Virus record (IMG/VR): IMGVR_UViG_3300002907_000003
Span: 1 to 50,663 of that record
DNA from: a virus
Direction: 5' to 3' (one strand)
DNA length: 50,663 nucleotides
This document shows positions 25,165-32,139 of this stretch, one piece after another (position 1 is the first letter of the stretch; every line of letters starts with the position of its first letter). The notes below the pieces were generated by a model. The model saw only the letters and a program-made list of their open reading frames with translations, did no database searches and had not been told where the DNA came from. Position numbers and translations under genes: made by a program.

Positions 25165-26072
25165 GTTTTTAATATATTTTCTATATTATCAAAATTCCAA
25201 TACGGAATCCTAATAAGTTTTATATCATTATCTTTACAATATTTTGTTTTTATTTTATCATTTTTCTTTGTTTTTTTAAATTCTATTGGTTTATTGAATT
25301 TATCTTTATAATGAAGAATTCCATCATATTCTATTAAAATATTTAATTTTGAAATATAAAAATCAAATGAAAGAATGCGAATATTTTTGCAATTTTTAAA
25401 ACCTTTATATTGTGTTTCAAATTTTATGTTATTATTTAATAAATATTCTGATATTCTTTTTTCACCTTTTGATGAAGCACAATTTGGACAATTTTTTCCA
25501 GAAGTTCTATTGGAAATTTTACATATCCATTTATATCCACAATCTTTGCAAATCCAATTTTTATATTTATGTGAACCTATTGTAAAATCCTTTGGAATTC
25601 CAGTATTTTTATCATAATTCCATTCAGAAGAAATTTCTGGAAATTTTATTTCCAAATTATTATGATTTCCATTTATTCTCCATAAAGTTTTACATTTACA
25701 TAAACCTCTTCCTGAACGAATATAATCAAAACATATGTAAAATTCTTTTTTACAATTATTGCATAAAAATTTTAAATTCTTTTTTTCTGTAGAAATATAT
25801 TCTCCAGAAATATATGTTATAAGAATATTATTATTTTTTATATATAGTAAAACATTATATAAAGAATAAGGATTATATTTTGCAAACTCATATAATTTAC
25901 AATTTCTTTTTATTTGAGTTTTAAAATTGGTAAATGTTGTACTATATTTATATCCATATTTATCTATAATATTTAAATAATCTTTTGTTGTATTATATTT
26001 TTTATCAATCAAAAAATAATATTTATTTTTTTCTATGATTGATTTTACTTCTTGATATGAAAATTTTCCCAT
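25152..26072 (-). CDS. Zinc-ribbon plus EDxHD/VSR-like endonuclease (free-standing homing endonuclease)
   Basis: This 306-residue protein has zinc-ribbon modules in the middle: LKFLCNNCKKEFYIC, a CKC pair, then NWICKDCGYKWICKIS and GKNCPNCASSKGEKRI. This is the DUF4379-like layout. A VSR/EDxHD-like nuclease domain makes up the last ~90 residues, with E in GEKRISEYL, D in LSFDFYI and E-Y-D with H in ILIEYDGILHYK. Such enzymes act as homing endonucleases in phages. It starts 34 bases after a folded RNA element driven by a perfect consensus promoter and ends in a terminator. A relative lies on the plus strand at 47953-48882. Confidence 0.8.
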   Translation of the reverse strand: MGKFSYQEVKSIIEKNKYYFLIDKKYNTTKDYLNIIDKYGYKYSTTFTNFKTQIKRNCKLYEFAKYNPYSLYNVLLYIKNNNILITYISGEYISTEKKNLKFLCNNCKKEFYICFDYIRSGRGLCKCKTLWRINGNHNNLEIKFPEISSEWNYDKNTGIPKDFTIGSHKYKNWICKDCGYKWICKISNRTSGKNCPNCASSKGEKRISEYLLNNNIKFETQYKGFKNCKNIRILSFDFYISKLNILIEYDGILHYKDKFNKPIEFKKTKKNDKIKTKYCKDNDIKLIRIPYWNFDNIENILKTTLL

Positions 26073-26105
26073 ATATCATCTCCTATAATGATTCCTAAAA
26101 ATAAA

Positions 26106-26160
26106 TTGACGGCAGGACATTTAGGAAATGTCTTTTCAGTTCTAGTTACCTAGCCGTCAA
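26106..26160 (-). ncRNA. Structured leader or small RNA, promoter-proximal
   Basis: The minus-strand RNA predicted from the promoter at 26165-26193 would begin at about 26158-26160, inside this element. An outer stem TTGACGG / CCGTCAA encloses two hairpins: CTAG-GTAA-CTAG, with a GNRA-type loop, and GACATTT-CCT-AAATGTC. The linker is AACTGAAAA. A U-rich run (TTTATTTTTA) follows the outer stem. This could be a ~65-nt small RNA ended by its own terminator, or a 5' leader attenuator for the endonuclease and capsid genes. It matches no riboswitch or ribozyme core that I know. Confidence 0.6.
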
Positions 26161-26164
26161 AAAT

Positions 26165-26193
26165 ATTATACCACAAAATCTTTATTTTGTCAA
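26165..26193 (-). promoter_or_regulatory. Perfect consensus sigma-A-type promoter
   Basis: On the minus strand TTGACA (26188-26193) is followed by exactly 17 bases and TATAAT (26165-26170), with an extended -10 TG before it. It lies after the stop of the intron-split gene (26200) and before the structured RNA. It would give host-polymerase transcription of the RNA element, the endonuclease and possibly the capsid genes. Confidence 0.88.
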
Positions 26194-26199
26194 TATAAA

Positions 26200-26409
26200 T
26201 TATCCAATAGTTAAGAATGTTAATTCAAGAATTTTAGTAGCATCGAATGTTCCTGCAACTGCATAAATTGAACCTTCTAGGGTTGTTGCCGCTGTCACTG
26301 TGCCAGCATCTACAGAACCATTAAAATCTTTTGATAAAACATTATTTGTGTTATCAATAATAGAAGGAAATCCAACTTTATTACCAACACCAATCGAAAC
26401 TGTATCTGT
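26200..26409 (-). CDS. Intron-split structural protein, exon 2
   Basis: This exon encodes the C-terminal 69 residues, starting TDTVSIGVGNKVGFPSIIDN. Joined to exon 1 it gives a continuous ...LPAETHAG / TDTVSIG... sequence, which reads as one conserved phage structural protein of 215 residues. The reading frame opens at the predicted intron end (G at 26410). The ATG present in the unspliced frame is an accident of intron sequence and is not preceded by a good ribosome binding site. Role probably virion or head-decoration. Confidence 0.8.
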   Translation of the reverse strand, partial: TDTVSIGVGNKVGFPSIIDNTNNVLSKDFNGSVDAGTVTAATTLEGSIYAVAGTFDATKILELTFLTIG

Positions 26410-26693
26410 CAATCTGTTACTTAATGACCTTATTACAAGGCGGATAGTATTTTCATGCTATCTCTGCAATTTTATATATTGTTGCAGTTCAGACTATATA
26501 TTCACGCTTAAAATAAGCGGGATGAGTTCAGCATTTATATTACTATAAATGCCCCGTAGTCGTTAGAGGTTCTTTTGTTTTTTATATAAAAGTCTTCCTA
26601 CGGTCTTGTCCATTTTTGGATTTTAACCGTTATACTCATCTTCTAATTAATTTTTATTTAATCCATATATTACTATATGTTCAGGCAAAATTT
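26410..26693 (-). ncRNA. Mini group I intron (284 nt, no endonuclease)
   Basis: The 5' exon ends CAGGT and pairs with GCCTG in the intron, giving the required U·G at the splice site (P1). A P7 strand ACGACTA lies at ~26556-26562 and its partner ATATAGTC at ~26492-26499; AACGGTTAAAATCC in the P3/P4 region precedes them. The last intron base is G (26410). Removal restores one open frame across TDTVSIG. No endonuclease gene is inside, so it either lost one or depends on mobilisation in trans. Confidence 0.85.
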
Positions 26694-27131
26694 ACCTGCA
26701 TGTGTTTCGGCGGGAAGGTCTACCGATGTAATTGTTGCGAAAGCTTTTACGCCCAAAACTTCAGTTGCTCCATTCAAAGCAATTGTGTCAGTAATTGCTG
26801 TGCCAGCCATATTTGTTCCATTAACTGTGACGTTTCCAACATTACCAGACGCATTTCCCTTTATTGTTGCAATTCTTGGAAAGTCTGGATTTGTAAATGT
26901 TCCAGTAGCATATCCAACTTGCGCTCCCGATGTCAACGCAATTGCCGCATGAACATAAGTTGCAGTTCCAAGTGCTGGAGTTGTTGAATATTTAAGTGTA
27001 TTTACTGGTGAAAGAGTTCCAGCACCAGAAAGGGATGCTCCACCCATTATCAAAGTTCCCAACTGTGCCCTTTGAGATGCCGCATTCATATTATTTAAAT
27101 CAGAAATTCTTTTAGCTGTAACAGTAGTCAT
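26694..27131 (-). CDS. Intron-split structural protein, exon 1
   Basis: This exon encodes the first 146 residues (MTTVTAKRISDLNNMNAASQ to LPAETHAG). The composition (Ala, Thr, Gly, Val) and text such as LGTLIMGGASLSGAGTLSP, then NVTVNGTNMAGTAITD, fit a beta-rich virion protein. Without splicing, translation would add KFCLNI and stop six codons into the intron, giving a product that lacks the conserved C-terminus. GGAGG precedes the ATG. Two AT-rich hairpins lie upstream. Confidence 0.8.
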
Positions 27132-27162
27132 ATTTTAAAACCTCCTAATTAAGTCATTATTT

Positions 27163-27212
27163 TGTCTAAATATTTTTAGACGGTAAAGAAATAATATTAT
27201 TTGACAAAAATA
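27163..27212 (-). other. Two AT-rich hairpins in the gap before the split gene
   Basis: One hairpin pairs GTCTAAA with TTTAGAC around TATT. The other pairs AATATTATTT with AAATAATATT around a short loop. They lie between the stop of the 27227 gene and the start of the split gene at 27131. They could be weak terminators or message-stability elements; no clean U-tract or promoter is visible. Confidence 0.4.
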
Positions 27213-27226
27213 ATATTCAAACCATT

Positions 27227-27736
27227 TTATTTCCAATAGCTATCTGCATTCAATTCATAAAATTTTTGAAATGAATAAGATTTTTCATCTTTTATTTCTT
27301 CACCAAACCAATAAGGAATCATAAATTCATTCATTTCTTTTTCAGAATAAAATTCAACTTCTACAATTATATCTCCATCTTCAAAATAGTCAATTGTAGC
27401 AGTTTGATAAATTCCTCCAGAACCAGTATTAACCGTTGGTAAAGTAATAAAAACTCTCTTTTTTTTAATTGGTATTTTTCCAATAAAATCAAATATTCTT
27501 ATATATTGATTTTCTGTAATTTCAGGTTCAATTTCTTCTCTCACTCCATCATTTAAATTGTACTTTGTACAATGAGTATAAACAGTATATTCTTCTCCAA
27601 TCATTTTTCTTATTCTGTTAGAAGGATAAGATTCATCATTAGAGTTTGTATAAACATCTTCAATATCCACATTTCCTGAAATACATTCAGCAGGAGGTAA
27701 TTCTTTTAGCTTCCATCTTCTTTCTTTTTCTAACAT
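27227..27736 (-). CDS. Hypothetical structural-region protein
   Basis: This 169-residue protein contains NVDIEDVYTNSNDESYPSNR, then EYTVYTHCTKYNLND and KKKRVFITLPTVNTGSGG, followed by a C-terminal acidic-aromatic stretch. It appears mostly beta with a basic start (MLEKERRWKLKELPPAE). It lies downstream of the 273-residue gene and before the intron-split gene, all in one direction. No family recognised; a minor virion or baseplate protein is plausible. Confidence 0.55.
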   Translation of the reverse strand: MLEKERRWKLKELPPAECISGNVDIEDVYTNSNDESYPSNRIRKMIGEEYTVYTHCTKYNLNDGVREEIEPEITENQYIRIFDFIGKIPIKKKRVFITLPTVNTGSGGIYQTATIDYFEDGDIIVEVEFYSEKEMNEFMIPYWFGEEIKDEKSYSFQKFYELNADSYWK

Positions 27737-27747
27737 AAATCCTCCTT

Positions 27748-28569
27748 TTATAAAACAAATGGGTTTGGATGTTCATTTGGTTGTAAAATTCTAATTCTCC
27801 ATTTAGGAAGATAATTTTTATTATTTCCCACAGCAAAAATTGGAATTATTGAATTATTAATATATTGTGGAAATGGGTCTGATTTATTTTCCCTATATTT
27901 ACCAGTCCATTGACTTCCAGTTGGATTGCTAGAAGTTGATTCAAATAGATTTCCATTTTTATCAATCCATATTTCAATTCTTACTGAATTTGATGGTCTA
28001 TAAAACATATACCAATTATCTATTAAATTATATTGTTTATAATTTCCCAAACAATCAATAGCATCAAATTCCCAACAATCTTCTCCAGAAATTCTTTTTT
28101 CTCCAGTTATCTTTAATATAGTTCCACCACAAGCAGACGGTTGTAATCTCATATTTTCATTATCTAAATTTTTTTCATTCACATAATCAGCATTAGTATC
28201 ACTACCATATCTATTTGTTATAAACCTATCCCCCTTCATTAATGAACTCCAAGAATATTTTGCTTGTTGTTCTGTAATGCTTGGAGATAATGACCAACAT
28301 AAATTATGCATCCATAATTGAATATCTTCTGTCATGTCAACATAATCATCAATAATAAATCTGGCAACAGCAGGAAGACCCTTAATTCCTCTAGGTGCTT
28401 CATTTCTTGTTGGACGACTCACATGAAATCTGAGTTTTGAATTTGTAACAATATAATCAGGCCATTGTTGGTCATAGTCAAGATTTACAACTCCAAAAAT
28501 ATTATTGTTTTGATTATTTTCTATAATAGAATAATAACTTTCATTTTCATATTCAACTGTTATTTTCAT
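27748..28569 (-). CDS. Hypothetical structural-region protein
   Basis: This 273-residue protein begins MKITVEYENESYYSII. This opening resembles the ends of the two preceding products (KKITVEYSDNKY at the lysozyme's C-terminus and KKVTVENDGGIY in the 107-residue protein). It is rich in Trp, Tyr and Asn, with FHVSRPTRNEAPRGIKGLPA and VRIEIWIDKNGNLFEST. A surface-exposed or cell-wall-binding role would fit, but no family is recognised. Its ATG follows the upstream stop by two bases. Confidence 0.55.
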   Translation of the reverse strand: MKITVEYENESYYSIIENNQNNNIFGVVNLDYDQQWPDYIVTNSKLRFHVSRPTRNEAPRGIKGLPAVARFIIDDYVDMTEDIQLWMHNLCWSLSPSITEQQAKYSWSSLMKGDRFITNRYGSDTNADYVNEKNLDNENMRLQPSACGGTILKITGEKRISGEDCWEFDAIDCLGNYKQYNLIDNWYMFYRPSNSVRIEIWIDKNGNLFESTSSNPTGSQWTGKYRENKSDPFPQYINNSIIPIFAVGNNKNYLPKWRIRILQPNEHPNPFVL

Positions 28570-28571
28570 GA

Positions 28572-28895
28572 CTATATCTTTGTAAAATCAGTTCCAACAT
28601 ATATTCCCCCATCGTTTTCAACTGTAACTTTTTTTGGTTTATAAGGGTCACTTGTTGAAACAACAACTTCTTGAACATAGATAATATTTGTATATCCAAG
28701 AAATCTTGGAACATAATAATTATTTGGTAATTTAATAAAATCTATTGTATAATTTATATTATTAATTTTTTCTATATTTGTAGTTACAACGTCAGAACTA
28801 AAAGTATAACCAATTGGCAATTCTGTTTGAGTATTTGTTTCAAACATACTTGCTGTCAATCTTGGTTTTACGGGATTTATAATTTTATAATTCAT
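28572..28895 (-). CDS. Small structural-region protein
   Basis: This 107-residue protein contains MNYKIINPVKPRLTASMFET, then LPIGYTFSSDVVTTN and NYYVPRFLGYTNIIYVQEVV, ending in YKPKKVTVENDGGIYVGTD. The last segment is similar to the lysozyme's end. The gene is tightly packed between the lysozyme and the 273-residue gene. Likely an accessory virion or wall-binding protein; function not recognised. Confidence 0.55.
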   Translation of the reverse strand: MNYKIINPVKPRLTASMFETNTQTELPIGYTFSSDVVTTNIEKINNINYTIDFIKLPNNYYVPRFLGYTNIIYVQEVVVSTSDPYKPKKVTVENDGGIYVGTDFTKI

Positions 28896-28906
28896 ATAGT
28901 TCCTTT

Positions 28907-30394
28907 CTATCTTTTAGATATGTTAGTTGTTATATATTTATTATCACTATATTCAACTGTTATTTTTTTTATATTATTATTTGGAATTGTTCCAGGAGGA
29001 ATTGTTGTTTTATTTTTTATTCTAAATCCTAAAATATTTGCAACTCTTCTTAATTTATATCCGGGATAACGAATAACATCATCTTCACCAGATGGTTTTC
29101 CTATTATTTTCACAATACCATTATCTCGAATTGCCATAGTGGTACTACCACCACCATCATTCATATACGCCATATAACAACCTAATTTTAACATTATTTT
29201 TGCAACATCTTGAAAATTTAAACCTTCTTTACTATAATAATCTCCACCATCCACAACAAAGAAAAATATTGTTTTTCCATCTTCTGAATATCCCCATGCT
29301 GTTCTTGCTCTAATATCATCTATTGCTTTATTAATTGGAACAATTATTCCATTAATAACCAACCTGTTAGGATGAGAAATTGCATTCCATATTGACGATG
29401 GACGAACAAGAGATAATTCATTATTTTTACCTATGTAAACAGGTTCTTCTATTCCAAATTTTCCATATACATTTCCTTCACTTGAAGCATATCCTGCAAT
29501 CGTAGTTGAAATAAATCCATCTCCATTGATTGCAAAATCTATATTAAATGCATCTAAATAATCAGGAACATATTTTCTTGCTTGAAGTTGAGGACTCACA
29601 TATAGTTCAATTTTATCAGAATCAACTTTCATAAGATGATATGTTGCTTTTCCATAGGAAGTATAAGTTTCATATTTCTTATAATTAATTCCATCATAAT
29701 ATTGTTTTTCTTCCAATAATAAATCTTCTGTTGGAATTGGATTTATGTTTATTTGAATATTAAATCTTTTTATCAAAGATATTTCATCTCCATTATAATA
29801 ATTCAAATCAACAGATGAACTTTCAACTCCATATAAACTTCCAATTCCTTTATCTGTATATTGCCAAAATAACCAACCCTTATCTTTCCAAGTATCGGGA
29901 ATTGCAGGTTGTGGATTATAAGACGCTATCCATAAAGGATATTGATTAAAATATATATTTTCGCTTGATGGAACATTATCTTTCCAATAGTAGAAGTTCG
30001 TATAAATTCCAATTTCTTTATTTCCTACTAAAATTTTTAAATGTTCAAGAAAAATTTTCCAATTTTCCCATCCTTTGAATTGACCACCATAATCTTTTTC
30101 AACATCTATAAACATTGGTAGTTCACCAAAATCACCGTCAAAAACACTCATATATAATTCAGCTTGTGTTTTTGGGTCAATTCTATCATCATAAAACCAA
30201 TAACTTCCACGAGGAAGATTTGCTCTTTTAGACATTGACCAGTTATATAGAAAATCAGGGTCTTTCCATATATTTTGTCCAGCCCTTACAATTGTAAATT
30301 TAGCATTTTGTGACATTATTGAAAAATCTATTTGTCTTACTGTTTCATCATTATCATTATATAAATCAACATCAGTCCCTATAAGATAAGTCAT
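28907..30394 (-). CDS. Endolysin: GH25 lysozyme fused to NAGPA-type phosphodiester glycosidase domain
   Basis: This 495-residue protein has an N-terminal GH25 muramidase domain (~1-205): D8/D10 in IGTDVDLYNDN, and catalytic D97 and E99 in LPMFIDVEKDYG, followed by GIYTNFYYW and KGWLFWQYTDKG. GH25 enzymes cut MurNAc-GlcNAc bonds of peptidoglycan. The C-terminal half (~235-480) looks like an NAGPA/DUF2233 domain (FAINGDGFISTT, then YMAYMNDGGGSTTMAI), related to enzymes that remove phosphodiester-linked GlcNAc. The fusion suggests attack on both peptidoglycan and glycosylated wall polymers. No signal peptide is seen. It is placed among virion genes, so a tail-associated lysin is also possible. 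Confidence 0.88.
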   Translation of the reverse strand: MTYLIGTDVDLYNDNDETVRQIDFSIMSQNAKFTIVRAGQNIWKDPDFLYNWSMSKRANLPRGSYWFYDDRIDPKTQAELYMSVFDGDFGELPMFIDVEKDYGGQFKGWENWKIFLEHLKILVGNKEIGIYTNFYYWKDNVPSSENIYFNQYPLWIASYNPQPAIPDTWKDKGWLFWQYTDKGIGSLYGVESSSVDLNYYNGDEISLIKRFNIQININPIPTEDLLLEEKQYYDGINYKKYETYTSYGKATYHLMKVDSDKIELYVSPQLQARKYVPDYLDAFNIDFAINGDGFISTTIAGYASSEGNVYGKFGIEEPVYIGKNNELSLVRPSSIWNAISHPNRLVINGIIVPINKAIDDIRARTAWGYSEDGKTIFFFVVDGGDYYSKEGLNFQDVAKIMLKLGCYMAYMNDGGGSTTMAIRDNGIVKIIGKPSGEDDVIRYPGYKLRRVANILGFRIKNKTTIPPGTIPNNNIKKITVEYSDNKYITTNISKR

Positions 30395-30407
30395 AATTCT
30401 CCTATCT

Positions 30408-30770
30408 TTATATCAAATATCCAAATACATCAATATCAACTGTACAATCAGATGTTGTTCCAGTAGCTATTGATATTTCAAAACTATCATTTGAAATTAA
30501 ATTTTGAAATTTTGTATTATTTGTATCTAATATAATAAAATCTGTTTCTGGAGTTGTCAAAGAAGATAAATCTACAGATTGTTTCCAATTTGTAAAATTA
30601 TATTCAGTTCCACCAGCCATAGAAGCAGAAGGATTTCTAATAATAACATGTGTTATATATCCGGTTTTTCCAGAAGGAACAATATATAAACTATTATTTC
30701 CGACTGTTTTCATATCAACACCTTCAGATGTTGATAATTTTGTCATTGCTATTGTATTTAAATTTGCCAT
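30408..30770 (-). CDS. Small beta-rich virion protein
   Basis: This 120-residue protein contains NSLYIVPSGKTGYITHVIIR, then NPSASMAGGTEYNFTNWK and ATGTTSDCTVDIDVFGYLI. The pattern suits a small jelly-roll or decoration-type virion protein. It lies directly upstream of the lysozyme gene and is followed by 13 bases before it. No named family recognised. Confidence 0.6.
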   Translation of the reverse strand: MANLNTIAMTKLSTSEGVDMKTVGNNSLYIVPSGKTGYITHVIIRNPSASMAGGTEYNFTNWKQSVDLSSLTTPETDFIILDTNNTKFQNLISNDSFEISIATGTTSDCTVDIDVFGYLI

Positions 30771-30780
30771 ATTTATCCTC

Positions 30781-30966
30781 CTAAAAGTTAAAAACTATTT
30801 GTCCATCATAAGTTACGACATCTCCATCATAAATTACAGCGGAGGATAAATTAAAATTAAAATCAAATGGTTGTCCAGAACTAATCAAAACATTATATTG
30901 ATTTTCATTTAAAGTAATAATTACATCTAAATTATCAGTAGGAGTAATAATTGGATTTATTGTCAT
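30781..30966 (-). CDS. Small hypothetical protein
   Basis: This 61-residue product is acidic and beta-like (NPIITPTDNLDVIITLNENQ, then YDGDVVTYDGQIVFNF). Its ATG sits next to the stop of the upstream BppU-like gene, and a GGAGG site for the next gene follows it. It is probably a minor virion or adaptor protein; no family recognised. Confidence 0.5.
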   Translation of the reverse strand: MTINPIITPTDNLDVIITLNENQYNVLISSGQPFDFNFNLSSAVIYDGDVVTYDGQIVFNF

Positions 30967-30967
30967 A

Positions 30968-31318
30968 TTAAACTCCTAGAATATTAAAATTTCCAGCCAA
31001 AATAGTTCTTGTATAAACTGTTATTGGAGTAATTTCTTGTTTTGGTGTATTCCAAACAAATTCCCATTTATATTTTTCTGATGCAATAGGAAGAGATTCA
31101 ATAGAATCTTTTGAAATAAAAAAATGTAATTTACCAATAGATAAATCGGTTTCAGTTATAACAATAGGTATTATTGTCAAAGCTGTTCCAGAAGGAATAA
31201 TGTTTGCTGTAAAATCATAATTTGTTAAATCAATACCAAAATCTGCATCAAAAGATAAATCATCTCCTAATTGCATTGTTAAATCAAGTTTTCCAGAATT
31301 TTGTTTTAAGTCAGTCAC
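30968..31318 (-). CDS. BppU-like small baseplate protein
   Basis: This 116-residue protein has an Ig-like strand pattern (KLDLTMQLGDDLSFDADFG, then LTNYDFTANIIPSGT and KYKWEFVWNTPKQE) similar to BppU N-terminal or tail accessory domains. It resembles in layout the protein at 3837-4193, though it lies far away between portal and lysozyme. A role in a baseplate or head fibre is inferred. Confidence 0.55.
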   Translation of the reverse strand: MTDLKQNSGKLDLTMQLGDDLSFDADFGIDLTNYDFTANIIPSGTALTIIPIVITETDLSIGKLHFFISKDSIESLPIASEKYKWEFVWNTPKQEITPITVYTRTILAGNFNILGV

Positions 31319-31361
31319 ATTATTTTGCCTCCTTTATTTTATTGATAAAAGACATGTTTCA

Positions 31362-32126
31362 TTAACCTTTTGCTATTCCATGAACAAAACCAGTTCCAGC
31401 AGTTAAAGCAACCGTACCTTTTATTTGCACTTTATAGTATCTGTAAGGTGCTGGTGAAGCAACATAACTACTTGTTGCTAATGCAGAAACAGTAATTGGT
31501 GAACCAACAATAATAGCATCACTAAAATCAGTATCATTTGCCGCTACAACTTGCCAAGTAATAGAATTTGCAATATCTGTATTTTGAATAGTATAAGCCA
31601 TAACAGAATAATTTAATGCATCTATTCCTGAACCAACAACATCAGCATAACTATTTGTTGATAATTGAGCAACAGGAGAAACTTCTAATGATGCATTGCT
31701 AAAACTTCCGCTAACTGAAACTACTTGATTACTAGGTAAAACAACTGGAAAACTTGCGGCGGATGTTTTTTGACCCAATGATGTTGGCATTCTTTCAAAA
31801 GCCCATTTCACCAAACCTCTTAATTTTCCACTTATTGTACCGCTTGTATCGGTAATAACAGCAGAATCGGCAACCGCCCCCTGAGTCGCATCTCCTCCGT
31901 TTGCAATTTCCACTTGTCCTATTGTTATAGTTCCGGTACTAACAGAAACAGGAAGACCATAAACAGACAGAGTTAAATCCTCTGCAATTATTCTCCAAGT
32001 TCCATCGTCTATCATGAATATTGTTCCACCAATTATACTTGCTCCAACGATTGTGTCATTATCAATATCCGATGTTTCAGCTATATATGTGGGAACATTA
32101 TTCTTTGAAATTAATTTTAATGTCAT
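31362..32126 (-). CDS. Virion structural protein (portal-adjacent)
   Basis: This 254-residue protein is rich in Ser, Thr, Val and Ala. A central phrase, SLGQKTSAASFPVVLPSNQ, is common in phage structural proteins that carry repeated beta modules. The C-terminus (YRYYKVQIKGTVALTAGTG) looks like an Ig or carbohydrate-binding-like strand set. It follows the portal gene by 13 bases. It may be a head fibre or minor tail protein. Confidence 0.6.
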   Translation of the reverse strand: MTLKLISKNNVPTYIAETSDIDNDTIVGASIIGGTIFMIDDGTWRIIAEDLTLSVYGLPVSVSTGTITIGQVEIANGGDATQGAVADSAVITDTSGTISGKLRGLVKWAFERMPTSLGQKTSAASFPVVLPSNQVVSVSGSFSNASLEVSPVAQLSTNSYADVVGSGIDALNYSVMAYTIQNTDIANSITWQVVAANDTDFSDAIIVGSPITVSALATSSYVASPAPYRYYKVQIKGTVALTAGTGFVHGIAKG

Positions 32127-32139
32127 ATTTTATTGCCTC

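Noticed and set aside
26106-26160. Hammerhead-like ribozyme in the folded leader
   Set aside because: CTGA is present but the CUGANGA and GAAA core arrangement is not, so no hammerhead is supported.
28558-28580. AAGATATAGTC on the minus strand, identical to the P7-P9 signature of the polymerase intron
   Set aside because: It is the end of an intact gene (…TKI stop). No ACGACTA partner lies upstream and neither neighbour gene is split, so it is chance.
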